A DNA stretch of 64,000 bases from Caulobacter sp. 17J80-11 (GCF_014349105.1 NZ_JACSJI010000001.1:248001-312000); one strand, 5' to 3'; positions 26,757 through 35,080 are shown, counted from the stretch's first letter. Program-made: numbers and translations. Notes: a model not told the origin generated them from the sequence alone.

Positions 26757-28535
26757 ATGGCCGATACAAGAACGGGGCGCCGTCAGGCGAAACCCGCCGA
26801 GGCGGCCCAGGCCCTCTCGACCATTCTGCAGACCAACTACCTGCGCTACTGGCTGATCGCCAGTTGGGCTATCGCGCTGGCGGTGACCATTCCGCCGTTC
26901 GCGGCCCTGGCTTGGTTCGTCCTGACTTCGGCCGCCGGCGCCGTGCGCGGCTGGTTCGAAAAGCGCATCGCCTCGGGCATGAAGCGCGGCTGGGGCTCGG
27001 TGTTCCCGGCCGTGGGCGCCGCCACCACCGTGTTCTGGGCCGCCGCGCCCGTGCTGGCCTGGACCTCGCATCACGCCTTCGGCCGGCCGCTGGCCCTGTC
27101 GCTGATCGGGGTCGGCTACCTGCTGGTGTTCAGCCAGCTGCGCAATTCGCCCAAGCAGGCGCTCGCCGTATCGGCGCCCTACACCGCCGTGCTGATCGGC
27201 TTCGCCGCCAGCCTGTGGGGCACGCCCGACTTCTGGCCGCTGGTCGCCGCCTTCCCGATGATGGCCTCGGGTCTGGCCGTCCACACCATCGTCAGCGCCG
27301 TCGGCCAGGCCAAGATCACCGCCTTCCAGGACCACCAGGCCCACCTGATCGCCGAGCTGAAGGGCGCGCGCGACAAGGCCGACGCCGCCAACAAGGCCAA
27401 GTCCGCCTTCCTGGCAGTGGTCAGCCACGAGCTGCGCACGCCGATGAACGGGGTGCTGGGCGCCGCCCAGCTGCTGTCCTCGAGCCGGTTGGACGCCACC
27501 CAGCGCGAATACGTCTCCATCGTCCGCAATTCCGGCGACAGCCTGCTCGCCCTGCTGAACGACATCCTCGACCTGACCAAGATCGAGGCCGACCGCATGC
27601 AGCTGGAGGCCATCGAGATCGAGCTGCCGGAACTGGTCGAGCGCCTGGGCGCCGCCTGGACCGCGCGGGCCCGCGAGAAGGGCGTCGACTACGTGGTCGA
27701 GCTGGACCCGGCCGCCCCGGTGGCGGTGATCGGCGACCCGAACCGCCTGTCGCAGATCGTGCACAACCTGCTGTCCAACGCGGTGAAGTTCACCGACAAG
27801 GGCGCGGTGCGCCTGAAGCTCGCCTCCGAGCGCCTCGAAGGCGGCCGCGCGCGGCTGCGCTTCTCGGTGTCCGACACCGGCCCGGGCATCGCGCAGGAAG
27901 ACGTGGAGCGGCTGTTCCAGCCCTTCACCCAGCTGGACGCCTCCTCGACCCGCCGCTACGGCGGCACGGGCCTGGGCCTGACCATCTCGCGCAAGCTGGC
28001 CGAGATGATGGGCGGCGAGCTGACGCTGGAATCCACGCCGGGTCAGGGCTCGACCTTCGTGCTGACCATCGAGGCCGAGGTGCGCGCCTGGGCCCGCGCC
28101 AAGGTCGAGGAGGAGGTCACCGCCGACCTCGACTCCGGCGAGCCGCTGAAGGTGCTGGTCGTCGAGGACCATCCGGTCAACCGCATGCTGGTCGAGGCCT
28201 GGCTGGCCTCCTCCGGTCACGCCACCGCCTCGGCCGAGAACGGCCAGCTGGCGCTGAACCTGTGCGAGGCGCAGGCCTACGACCTGATCCTGATGGACGT
28301 GAACATGCCGGTGATGGACGGCCTGACCGCCACCCGCCGCCTGCGCGAGGCCGACGGCCCCAATCGCGACACGCCGGTGGTGATCCTCTCGGCGTCCGCT
28401 CGTGCCGAGGATCACGAGGCGGGCTACGCCGCCGGCGCCGACGCCTACGTGAACAAGCCCATCGATTTCAAGGCGTTGGCCGGGCTGCTGCACCGCGTCC
28501 CGTCCGGCCGCGAGGGCCTGCGCCCGGCGGCCTGA
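26757..28535 (+). CDS. Hybrid sensor histidine kinase with receiver domain
   Basis: A 592-residue two-component protein. The N-terminal region (about 30-190) has several hydrophobic segments, so it is membrane-bound and lacks a recognisable PAS or periplasmic sensor domain. The H-box SHELRTPMNGVLG places the phospho-acceptor at His224. The ATPase domain shows the N-box HNLLSNAVKFTDKG, G1 DTGPGI and G2 YGGTGLGLTI. A C-terminal receiver domain follows (about 465-585), with Asp514 in ILMDVNMP as acceptor and conserved Lys in NKPID. No dedicated response regulator is adjacent, so output may go through a phosphotransfer protein. Confidence 0.94.
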   Translation: MADTRTGRRQAKPAEAAQALSTILQTNYLRYWLIASWAIALAVTIPPFAALAWFVLTSAAGAVRGWFEKRIASGMKRGWGSVFPAVGAATTVFWAAAPVLAWTSHHAFGRPLALSLIGVGYLLVFSQLRNSPKQALAVSAPYTAVLIGFAASLWGTPDFWPLVAAFPMMASGLAVHTIVSAVGQAKITAFQDHQAHLIAELKGARDKADAANKAKSAFLAVVSHELRTPMNGVLGAAQLLSSSRLDATQREYVSIVRNSGDSLLALLNDILDLTKIEADRMQLEAIEIELPELVERLGAAWTARAREKGVDYVVELDPAAPVAVIGDPNRLSQIVHNLLSNAVKFTDKGAVRLKLASERLEGGRARLRFSVSDTGPGIAQEDVERLFQPFTQLDASSTRRYGGTGLGLTISRKLAEMMGGELTLESTPGQGSTFVLTIEAEVRAWARAKVEEEVTADLDSGEPLKVLVVEDHPVNRMLVEAWLASSGHATASAENGQLALNLCEAQAYDLILMDVNMPVMDGLTATRRLREADGPNRDTPVVILSASARAEDHEAGYAAGADAYVNKPIDFKALAGLLHRVPSGREGLRPAA

Positions 28536-28609
28536 ACGCTGCGGGCCGTCCCCTTGTGAGGGCGTGCGCGCAGGTCTAGCGTCGCCTTACGATAGGGGGA
28601 ATTCAAACA

Positions 28610-30220
28610 GTGAAGACGTACCTTATGGCCGCGGTCGCCGCCGCGGCCCTGCTCGGTTCGAGCGCGCAGGCCAAGCCGGCCGACCTCGGCATGGTCAACC
28701 GCATCAACGACCAGGCCTTCAACCACGGCGAGGTGGTGGACACCGCCGAGTACCTGACCGACCGCATCGGCGGGCGCCTGACCAACTCGCCGGCCATGCG
28801 CGAGGCCGAGCGCTGGACCCAGGCGCAGTTCAAGAACTGGGGCCTGTCGAACGTCCACACCGAAGGCTTCGACTTCGGCCGCGGCTGGTGGATCGAGTCC
28901 TCCAGCGTGACGATGATCGCGCCCCGCCCGATCCAGCTGCGCGCCATTCCGGTGGCCTGGACGCCGGGCACCAACGGGCCGGTGTCGGCCGAGGTGATCG
29001 TCGCCCCGATCAAGCGCGAGGCCGACTTCGACCAGTGGCGCGGCAAGCTCGCCGGCAAGATCGTGCTGGTCAGCTGGCCGGCCCCGCCGAAGGACGCGAA
29101 GGACCCCGCCTTCGTGCGCCTGACCGACGCCGACGTGAAGAAGCGCGACGAGTACCGTCAGCCGAAGTTCGATGCGGACGAGCTGGACAAGTCGGTCGAG
29201 CGCCGCGCCTTCGCCGGCAAGCTCGACGCCTTCCTGAAGGCCGAGGGCGCGGTGGCCTGGGGGCGCATGTCGGCCCGCGACAACGGCCTCGTTCACGGCA
29301 CCGGCTACAACTACAAGGTCGGCGACACGCCGTCCCTGCCCGGCGTGGAGATCGCCGCGGAGGACTATCGCCGTCTGGCGCGCCTGGCCAAGACCGGCCC
29401 GGTGAAGCTGCAGATCGACAGCCAGGTCCGCTTCGACGACCGCGACACCAAGGCCTACAACGTCTTCGCCGAAATCCCGGGCTCCGATCCGAAGGCTGGC
29501 TACGTCATGGCCGGCGCGCACCTGGACAGCTGGGTCGCCTCCGACGGCGCCGCCGACAACGCCGCCGGTTCCGCGGTGGTGATGGAGGCCGCGCGCATCC
29601 TGCAGACGCTGGGCGTGAAGCCGAAGCGGACCATCCGCTTCGCCCTGTGGAACGGCGAGGAGCAGGGCCTGCTGGGCTCGGCCGCCTACGTCGACAGCCA
29701 CCTGGCCAAGCGCCCGCCGCATCCGGACGCGGCCAAGCAGGCGATCGGCCCGTCGGTGTCGCAGAGCCAGTTCCCGGTCACGCCGCTGCCCGGCTACAAG
29801 GACCTAGCCGCCTACTTCAACCTGGACAACGGCTCCGGCAAGATCCGCGGCGTCTACGCCGAGGGCAATGTCGCCGCGGCCAAGGTGCTGCGCGAGTGGC
29901 TGGCCCCCTACGGCAATCAGGGCGCCGACCAGGTGTTGATCGCGCCGACCGGCGGCACCGACCACGTCTACATGGCCCGCGTCGGCCTGCCGGCCTTCCA
30001 GTTCGTGCAGGACCCGCTGGACTACGGCTCCCAGGTCCACCACACCGACCTGGACAGCTTCGATCATCTGCGTCCGGAGGATCTGCGCCAGGCCGCCGCG
30101 GTCATGGCCTGGATGCTGCTCAACGCCGCCGAGGCGGACGAGCCGCTGCCGCGCAACGTCGTGCCGACCCAGCCGAAGCCGACCGATCCGTTCGCCTATC
30201 CGGACCCGGACGAGCAGTGA
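28610..30220 (+). CDS. Exported M28-family metallopeptidase
   Basis: A 536-residue secreted zinc aminopeptidase-like protein with signal peptide (1-22, ending AQAK). The metal site is visible as AGAHLDSW (His/Asp), SDGAADNAAGS (bridging Asp), NGEEQGLLGS (Glu pair), and a later His near HHTDLDS. An inserted domain (about 120-260) precedes the catalytic part, as in PA-domain-containing M28 enzymes. GTG at 28610 is taken as start, with a GGGGGA stretch upstream; ATG at 28625 would leave a shorter signal. A good terminator follows at 30259. Confidence 0.92.
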   Translation: MKTYLMAAVAAAALLGSSAQAKPADLGMVNRINDQAFNHGEVVDTAEYLTDRIGGRLTNSPAMREAERWTQAQFKNWGLSNVHTEGFDFGRGWWIESSSVTMIAPRPIQLRAIPVAWTPGTNGPVSAEVIVAPIKREADFDQWRGKLAGKIVLVSWPAPPKDAKDPAFVRLTDADVKKRDEYRQPKFDADELDKSVERRAFAGKLDAFLKAEGAVAWGRMSARDNGLVHGTGYNYKVGDTPSLPGVEIAAEDYRRLARLAKTGPVKLQIDSQVRFDDRDTKAYNVFAEIPGSDPKAGYVMAGAHLDSWVASDGAADNAAGSAVVMEAARILQTLGVKPKRTIRFALWNGEEQGLLGSAAYVDSHLAKRPPHPDAAKQAIGPSVSQSQFPVTPLPGYKDLAAYFNLDNGSGKIRGVYAEGNVAAAKVLREWLAPYGNQGADQVLIAPTGGTDHVYMARVGLPAFQFVQDPLDYGSQVHHTDLDSFDHLRPEDLRQAAAVMAWMLLNAAEADEPLPRNVVPTQPKPTDPFAYPDPDEQ

Positions 30221-30258
30221 TCCGCCTGCCCCGGAAAGGGTTCTGAGCCTCTTGCACG

Positions 30259-30289
30259 CGCCCCGGCGGTCCTCCGCCGGGGCGTTTTT
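30259..30289 (+). terminator. Rho-independent terminator of the M28 peptidase gene
   Basis: An 11-bp perfect GC stem (30259-30269 with 30274-30284) with a TCCT loop is followed by TTTTT, 39 bases after the stop codon. Confidence 0.92.
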
Positions 30290-30345
30290 GCTGAACGGGC
30301 GGCTAAGCATCGTTGTTGGGATTTCGTTCGGCCGACGCAGCCCAC

Positions 30346-30373
30346 CGTGCGCTCCGAGAAAGGGAGACGCACG
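30346..30373 (+). promoter_or_regulatory. Start-proximal hairpin of RcnB-like gene 1
   Basis: CGTGCG (30346-30351) pairs with CGCACG (30368-30373) directly before the ATG at 30374, and CTCC (30352-30355) pairs with GGAG (30363-30366) leaving one bulged A. The GGGAG Shine-Dalgarno sits in the 3' arm. The second paralog has the same structure, so this is a candidate translation-control element. Confidence 0.5.
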
Positions 30374-30793
30374 ATGAACAAGATCCTCTCCGCCGCGCTC
30401 GCCGCCGTCGTCGCGGTAGGCACGCTCGCCGGGGGCCCGGCCGTCGACGCCCGCGATCGCGGGCACGGTCGCGGGCGCGACGATGGGGGGCGCGACGAGC
30501 GCAAGGCCGAAAAGTTCGAGGCCAAGGCCGAACGCGCCCGCTGGCGCGCCGCCGAGCGTCGCTACAGGGCCGGCCGCTACAGTCCCCCGCCGGGCCACGT
30601 CCACCGGGAGTGGCGCTACGGCGAACGCCTGCCGCCCGCCTACTACGTGCCGGCCTATCGGCTGGAGTACGAGCGCTACGGCCTTTACGCGCCGCCGCCG
30701 GGCTACGTGTGGACGCGGGTCGACGACAAGGCGGTGCTGGCGGCGATCGCCACCGGCGTGATCGCCTCGGTCGTGGTGGACCTCTTCGAGTAG
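30374..30793 (+). CDS. RcnB-like secreted protein, copy 1
   Basis: A 139-residue exported protein with signal peptide (1-25). A highly charged Arg/Asp/Gly segment (about 26-65) is followed by a conserved C-terminal region, PPGHVHREWRYGERLP, PAYRLEYERYGLYAPPPGYVWTRVDD and a short hydrophobic end AIATGVIASVV. The last part matches the RcnB (nickel/cobalt homeostasis regulator) pattern of YxWVRVxxDxVLxxxxTG. The frame could be extended to 30347, but the ATG at 30374 matches the paralog. It is followed 102 bases later by a close paralog. In RcnB the periplasmic protein tunes metal export; here the metal role is only inferred. Confidence 0.82.
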   Translation: MNKILSAALAAVVAVGTLAGGPAVDARDRGHGRGRDDGGRDERKAEKFEAKAERARWRAAERRYRAGRYSPPPGHVHREWRYGERLPPAYYVPAYRLEYERYGLYAPPPGYVWTRVDDKAVLAAIATGVIASVVVDLFE

Positions 30794-30864
30794 GGGGGGC
30801 GGCGGCGCAGATGAACCGTAGCTGAACACCGCCGTTCAGGTTGGGTTCGGCTAGGCTGGGTCAT

Positions 30865-30894
30865 TGTGCGTCTCAGTTCAGTAGGAGACGCACG
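30865..30894 (+). promoter_or_regulatory. Start-proximal hairpin of RcnB-like gene 2
   Basis: GTGCGTCTC (30866-30874) pairs perfectly with GAGACGCAC (30885-30893), one base before the ATG at 30895, with a 10-base loop. The AGGAGA Shine-Dalgarno lies across loop and 3' arm, so the start would be partly occluded. Confidence 0.55.
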
Positions 30895-31359
30895 ATGAAA
30901 AAGGTTCTCTCCGCCGCCCTGGCCCTGACGATCGCTTCGGGCGCCCTGGGCGTCGCGACCACCGCCAGCGCCCACGATCACGGCCGCGGCCATCACGACC
31001 GCCACGACGATCGCGACTACTACCGCGACCGCGAGCGGGCCGACCGTGACTATTACAAGGCCATGCGCCGCGCCGACCGGGCCTACGCCCGGGCCGAGGA
31101 AGCCCGCTGGAGGGCCGCCGAGCGTCGCTACCGCATCGGCGCCTATCACCGCCCCTACGGCTACGTGTACCGCGACTGGCGCTACGGCGACCGTCTGCCG
31201 ACCGCCTACTACGCCCCGGCCTACCGCGTGGATTACGGCCGCTACGGCCTGTACGCCCCGCCGCGCGGCTACGTGTGGACCCGGGTGGACGACAACGCGG
31301 TGCTGACCGCCGTCGCCACCGGCGTGGTCGCCGCCGTGGTCTCCGGCCTGTTCGAGTAA
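30895..31359 (+). CDS. RcnB-like secreted protein, copy 2
   Basis: A 154-residue paralog of the previous gene with signal peptide (1-23, ending ASAHD). A His-rich patch HDHGRGHHDRHDDRDYY near 23-40 could bind metal. A long charged coiled segment (DRERADRDYYKAMRRADRAYARAEEARW) leads into the conserved tail YAPPRGYVWTRVDDNAVLTAVATGVVAAVV. The frame is open to 30841, but the ATG at 30895, with AGGAGA, matches the first copy. Tandem duplication including the leader is the simplest explanation. A terminator follows at 31398. Confidence 0.85.
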   Translation: MKKVLSAALALTIASGALGVATTASAHDHGRGHHDRHDDRDYYRDRERADRDYYKAMRRADRAYARAEEARWRAAERRYRIGAYHRPYGYVYRDWRYGDRLPTAYYAPAYRVDYGRYGLYAPPRGYVWTRVDDNAVLTAVATGVVAAVVSGLFE

Positions 31360-31397
31360 GTCCCTCCCCGAAGGTTTCCTTCGAGCCAACTTCCCCC

Positions 31398-31429
31398 ACC
31401 CCGGAACCTCGGTTCCGGGGTTCTTTTTT
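31398..31429 (+). terminator. Terminator after the RcnB-like pair, overlapping the convergent gene end
   Basis: CCCCGGAA (31399-31406) pairs with TTCCGGGG (31413-31420), followed by TTCTTTTTTA. The T-run supplies the stop codon (TAA at 31430-31428) of the minus-strand gene, so the two transcripts converge right at this hairpin. Confidence 0.88.
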
Positions 31430-31790
31430 AGGCCGCGCCCAACCGCGTGACGGGAAGTCCGGTCTCCGCCGCCAGGCGCGCGGCCAAGGCGGCAGCCGGC
31501 TCGGCGGCGGCGCTGATCAGGCAGACGTCCTCGTCCAGCGCCAGGCCGCGGAGCACGGTGTAGGCCTCGTCCGCCTCCGGCCCGCCCGCGTCCCCCGCGA
31601 GGGCCGCCAGCCGGACATAGCCCACGCCCGCGCCTTCCAGCCGCTCGCCTAACCGCGCTTCGGACCATTCGAGCGGCGACAGCGGCTCGCGGCGCACGTC
31701 GGCCACGGTCGACACGCCGGCCTCGCCCAGCAGCGTCTCCAGCGCGTCCGGCGTCAGGCCCTCGCAGGCGACGGTGAACAGGGTGGGCAT
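31428..31790 (-). CDS. DUF488-like protein
   Basis: A 120-residue soluble protein resembling the DUF488 family: an opening TLFTVACEGLTPDALETLL, then VADVRREPLSP, with the family's VDVR-type motif, and GVGYVRLAALAG. DUF488 members are small alpha/beta proteins of unknown function. It is shorter and more diverged than typical members, whose YTIGHS start is changed here to FTVACEG. It lies 36 bases downstream of the DUF1294 gene on the same strand and probably shares its transcript. Its stop codon is formed by the T-run of the convergent terminator. Confidence 0.8.
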   Translation of the reverse strand: MPTLFTVACEGLTPDALETLLGEAGVSTVADVRREPLSPLEWSEARLGERLEGAGVGYVRLAALAGDAGGPEADEAYTVLRGLALDEDVCLISAAAEPAAALAARLAAETGLPVTRLGAA

Positions 31791-31826
31791 GGCCGGCTCC
31801 GGACGTTCGCGTCCGGGTGAGACGCG

Positions 31827-32108
31827 TCAGGGCAGGGGAACGATCCCGTTTCCGACGACCGCCCAGACCAGGGCCGCGGCCTGCACCACGACGATCATCC
31901 GGAAAACCGCCTGGAACGGCCGCTTGCTGATCTTGTGGCGGCAGATCCGCTGCGCCGCGAAGGCGCCGGGGCTGCCGCCGATCGCGGCGAGGAACAGCAG
32001 GGTCCGCTCCGGCACGCGCCGCTTGCGCGCCACCGCCCGCTGCTTGTCCCAGGCGTACGCCACGAAGGCGATCAGGTTGACGGCGGCGAGATAGAACAGC
32101 AGCGGCAT
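31827..32108 (-). CDS. DUF1294 small membrane protein
   Basis: A 93-residue inner-membrane protein with the DUF1294 signature: an early AYAWDKQRAVARKRRVPERTLL, AAIGGSPGAFAAQR and RHKISKRPFQ between membrane helices. Three hydrophobic helices are apparent (about 3-20, 37-54 and 68-87). The family is widespread and its role is unknown; some members are fused to cold-shock domains, this one is not. It is divergent from the DNA ligase gene. Confidence 0.9.
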   Translation of the reverse strand: MPLLFYLAAVNLIAFVAYAWDKQRAVARKRRVPERTLLFLAAIGGSPGAFAAQRICRHKISKRPFQAVFRMIVVVQAAALVWAVVGNGIVPLP

Positions 32109-32193
32109 GGAACGCGTTTCGACGTTGCCGCGTCAGGCTAGCGGCCGGATCTAAACGGAGCCTATCGTTTCCCGCCCCAATGGTTCTCTTGCC

Positions 32194-33876
32194 ATGCGCG
32201 CCTTCGCCGACCTGCTCGACCGGCTCTCGCTGACGTCGTCCCGCAACGCCAAGCTGGTGCTGGTCCGCGACTACCTGCGCGCGGCCCCCGATCCGGACCG
32301 GGGCTGGGCGCTGGCCTCGCTGACCGGGGATCTGTCCTTCCACGCCGCCAAGCCGGCCATGATCCGCCGCGCGGTGGAGGCGCGGATAGACCCGGTGCTG
32401 TTCGGCTGGTCCTACGACTACGTCGGCGACCTGGCCGAGACCGCGGCCCTGATCTGGCCGCTCGATCCTTCGCGGCGGCCGAACCGCGAGCCCGAACTGT
32501 CCGAGGTGGTCGAGGCCCTGCGCACGGCCCGGCGCGACGAGGTGCAGGGCCTGCTGGAAGGGTGGCTCGACGCCCTGGACTCCACCGGTCGCTGGGCCCT
32601 GCTGAAGCTGGTCACCGGCGGCCTGCGCGTGGGCCTGTCGGCGCGCCTGGCCAAGACCGCCGCCGCCATGATCCGGCCCGACCGGGTCCCGCTGCCGGTT
32701 CGTCCCGGCGAGGCGGCGGAGGAGGGCGCGCCGCTCGACCCCGTCGACGTCGCCGAGATCGAGGAGGTCTGGCACGCGCTCGCCCCGCCCTACGGCGATC
32801 TGTTCGCCTGGCTGGAGGGCCGCTCCGACCGGCCGTCGGCCGACGCACCGGGCCGCTTTAGGCCGGTCATGCTGGCCCACGCGATCGACGAGGCGGTCGA
32901 CTTCGCCAAACTGGCCCCAGCCGACTTCGCCGCCGAGTGGAAGTGGGACGGAATCCGCGTGCAGGCGGTGTGCGAGGGCGGGGTGAAACGGCTCTACAGC
33001 CGCACCGGCGACGAGATTTCCAGCGCCTTCCCCGATCTGATGGACGCGCTCGACTTCGACGGGGTGATCGACGGCGAGCTGCTGGTGGTCCGCGACGGCC
33101 AGGTCGCGCCCTTCGCCGAACTGCAGCAGCGGCTCAACCGAAAGACCGTCGACGCCAAGCTGGTCAAAGCCTTCCCGGCGGCCGTGCGCGCCTACGACCT
33201 GTTGTCCGACGCCGGCCAGGACACCCGCCCCCTGCCGTTCGCCGAGCGCCGCGCGCGGCTGGCCGACTTCGTGGCGGCGCACCCCTCGCCCCGGCTGGAC
33301 CTGTCGCCCCTGGTGCCGTTCGAGAGCTGGGACCAGCTGGCGCGCCTGCGGGCCGATCCTCCGGTCGGCGCGGCGGCCGAGGGCCTGATGCTGAAGCGCT
33401 GGGATTCGGTGTACGAGCCCGGCCGGCCGAAGGGGCCGTGGTTCAAGTGGAAGCGCGATCCCTACCTGCTGGACGCCGTGCTGATGTACGCCCAGCGCGG
33501 CCACGGCAAGCGCTCAAGCTTCTACTCCGACTACACCTTCGGAGTCTGGACCGAGGAGGGGCAGCTGACCCCGGTCGGCAAGGCCTATTTCGGCTTCACC
33601 GACGAGGAGCTGAAGCTGATCGACAAGTTCGTGCGCGACCACACGGTCGAGCGGTTCGGGCCGGTGCGCTCGGTCCGCGCCGACCGCGATTTCGGCCTGG
33701 TGTTCGAGGTGGCGTTCGAAGGCCTGCAGCGCTCGCCGCGCCACCGCTCGGGCGTGGCCATGCGCTTCCCGCGCATCAGCCGCATCCGCTGGGACAAGCC
33801 TTCGCGTGAGGCCGACACCCTGGAGACCGTCCAGGCGCTGCTGGAACGCATCGAGGCGGGCGGTGGGCGGGCCTAG
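32194..33876 (+). CDS. ATP-dependent DNA ligase (cisplatin-damage-response type)
   Basis: A 560-residue ATP-dependent ligase of the bacterial type associated with resistance to DNA damage in alphaproteobacteria. The adenylation motif EWKWDGIR has Lys250 as the AMP-accepting residue; further nucleotidyltransferase motifs are LYSRTGDEIS (motif Ia/III area), DGELLVV and AEGLMLKRWDS (motif IV), and WFKWKRDP (motif V). An N-terminal helical domain (1-230) precedes the catalytic core, and an OB-fold domain follows. In many genomes it sits beside an exonuclease and a DEXH helicase; neither is within this window. NAD-dependent LigA would be elsewhere. Confidence 0.93.
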   Translation: MRAFADLLDRLSLTSSRNAKLVLVRDYLRAAPDPDRGWALASLTGDLSFHAAKPAMIRRAVEARIDPVLFGWSYDYVGDLAETAALIWPLDPSRRPNREPELSEVVEALRTARRDEVQGLLEGWLDALDSTGRWALLKLVTGGLRVGLSARLAKTAAAMIRPDRVPLPVRPGEAAEEGAPLDPVDVAEIEEVWHALAPPYGDLFAWLEGRSDRPSADAPGRFRPVMLAHAIDEAVDFAKLAPADFAAEWKWDGIRVQAVCEGGVKRLYSRTGDEISSAFPDLMDALDFDGVIDGELLVVRDGQVAPFAELQQRLNRKTVDAKLVKAFPAAVRAYDLLSDAGQDTRPLPFAERRARLADFVAAHPSPRLDLSPLVPFESWDQLARLRADPPVGAAAEGLMLKRWDSVYEPGRPKGPWFKWKRDPYLLDAVLMYAQRGHGKRSSFYSDYTFGVWTEEGQLTPVGKAYFGFTDEELKLIDKFVRDHTVERFGPVRSVRADRDFGLVFEVAFEGLQRSPRHRSGVAMRFPRISRIRWDKPSREADTLETVQALLERIEAGGGRA

Positions 33877-33940
33877 GCGCCAGCGGGAACCGGCGGCGCC
33901 GGTCGCCGATTGGAGGGGCGGACGCGTCGAGGAGACCACG

Positions 33941-34465
33941 ATGCGCGCTCCGTTCGCTGTGCTGGCCTGGCTGGCGACCACGGGCCTCGCGGTCGGGGCG
34001 CCGCCGCCGGTTCCGCCGAAGGGCAGCTACACGTCGCGCTGCGAGGACGTGCGCATGCACGGCTCGACCCTGCGCGCCCTGTGCCGCGACCCGTCGGGCG
34101 CGCCGCGGGAAAGTTCGATCGAGACCCTGGACTGCCGCGGCCGCGACATCGGCGTGTCGCAGGCCGGCGCCCTCGTCTGCCCCGGCGGCGGGCGGCCGCC
34201 GATCGTGCTCTACACCGGTACGGTCTGGCGCGGCGAATGGCGCGCGATCAAAGGCGACGCGCCCGATCTCGCCGCCATCGGCCTGAACGACCGGGTGCGC
34301 TCGATCGAGCTGGCCGCCGACGCCGGTCCCTGGGAGGTGTGCACCGGCATCCGCTATTCCGGCCGTTGCGAGCACCTGACCACCAGCGTGCCGGACACCA
34401 CCACGCTGGGCATGGCCAACGACGTGTCGTCCCTGCGCCGGGCGCCCTCGCCCAGGAAGAAGTGA
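33941..34465 (+). CDS. Secreted CVNH-like plus beta/gamma-crystallin-like protein
   Basis: A 174-residue exported protein with signal peptide (1-20). Residues 28-80 look like half of a cyanovirin-N-type module: GSYTSRCEDVRMHGSTLRALCRD, then a conserved DCRGRDIG, with paired cysteines. Residues 88-167 look like two beta/gamma-crystallin Greek-key motifs, each ending in the ND-x-x-S type calcium-site phrase (LNDRVRSI and ANDVSSL). CVNH modules often bind mannose glycans, and crystallin modules bind calcium and stabilise structure. The two domains in one small secreted bacterial protein are uncommon in my experience. The frame is open to 33806, but the ATG at 33941 starts the signal peptide, with GAGGAGACC ahead. 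Confidence 0.75.
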   Translation: MRAPFAVLAWLATTGLAVGAPPPVPPKGSYTSRCEDVRMHGSTLRALCRDPSGAPRESSIETLDCRGRDIGVSQAGALVCPGGGRPPIVLYTGTVWRGEWRAIKGDAPDLAAIGLNDRVRSIELAADAGPWEVCTGIRYSGRCEHLTTSVPDTTTLGMANDVSSLRRAPSPRKK

Positions 34466-34549
34466 GGAGTTCGTCCACGCCGCGAGCGGCCTGGAACTTC
34501 AACCGCCACAGTCAAGTTTGAGCGGCGGGGACACCAGAGGGGACCACCC

Positions 34550-35065
34550 ATGAGACTTGTCGTGTTCGCGGTCGCGTCGGCGGCCGTGCTCGGCTTCGCG
34601 GGCCTCGCGCAAGCCGCCGACACCTGCAAGGCGCAGGCGACCTACCAACCGGCGCCGTCGTTTGACACCACGGGGCTGGAGGATCGCGACCACTGGGTCA
34701 CGGTCAGCTATCGCGTGGACGCCGAAGGGCGCACCACCGAAGTGCGCGTCCGCGAGGCGGATGCGGGCGACGCGTTCCGCACCGCCGCGGTCAAAGCGGT
34801 GAAGTCCTGGCGTTTCGAGACGCGGTACTGCGACCTGGACCACGCCCGGGTCCGGGAGGCGACTCTGCGCTACTGGCCGGTGGCCGGGAAAGGGTTGCGA
34901 GCGGCGGTCAATCCGGAGCTGCCGTCGGGCCCCGAGGTCGGCGAAGGCGACGCCTCCGCGGCGCCGTTGGTCGTGGACCGCAAGGCCCGGGAGATGGCTC
35001 GCCGGCAGGGCAAGCGCTACGACTCAGAACGGAACGAACCCGGCTACGTCCTCGACGGACGCTGA
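34550..35065 (+). CDS. Secreted protein with TonB-C-terminal-like domain
   Basis: A 171-residue exported protein (signal 1-23, ending AQAA). The central domain resembles the TonB C-terminal fold: VTVSYRVDAEGRTTEVRVREAD followed by FRTAAVKAVKSWRFE, a phrase typical of energy-transducer TonB-like proteins. There is no N-terminal membrane anchor or Pro-rich spacer, so it is not a functional TonB. A charged C-terminal tail has KAREMARRQGKRYD. The role is unknown; proteins of this kind may act as periplasmic receptors or stray domains. Confidence 0.78.
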   Translation: MRLVVFAVASAAVLGFAGLAQAADTCKAQATYQPAPSFDTTGLEDRDHWVTVSYRVDAEGRTTEVRVREADAGDAFRTAAVKAVKSWRFETRYCDLDHARVREATLRYWPVAGKGLRAAVNPELPSGPEVGEGDASAAPLVVDRKAREMARRQGKRYDSERNEPGYVLDGR

Positions 35066-35080
35066 ACTCTACGCGTGCCG

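Noticed and set aside
26649-28493. A 614-codon minus-strand frame opposite the hybrid histidine kinase
   Set aside because: The plus-strand kinase has H-box, N-box, G-boxes and a receiver Asp, while the antisense translation has no recognisable motif.
30703-33504. A 933-codon minus-strand frame across RcnB-like and ligase genes
   Set aside because: It runs through four genes and a terminator and shows only Arg/Gly-rich shadow sequence; the ligase motifs on the plus strand settle the matter.
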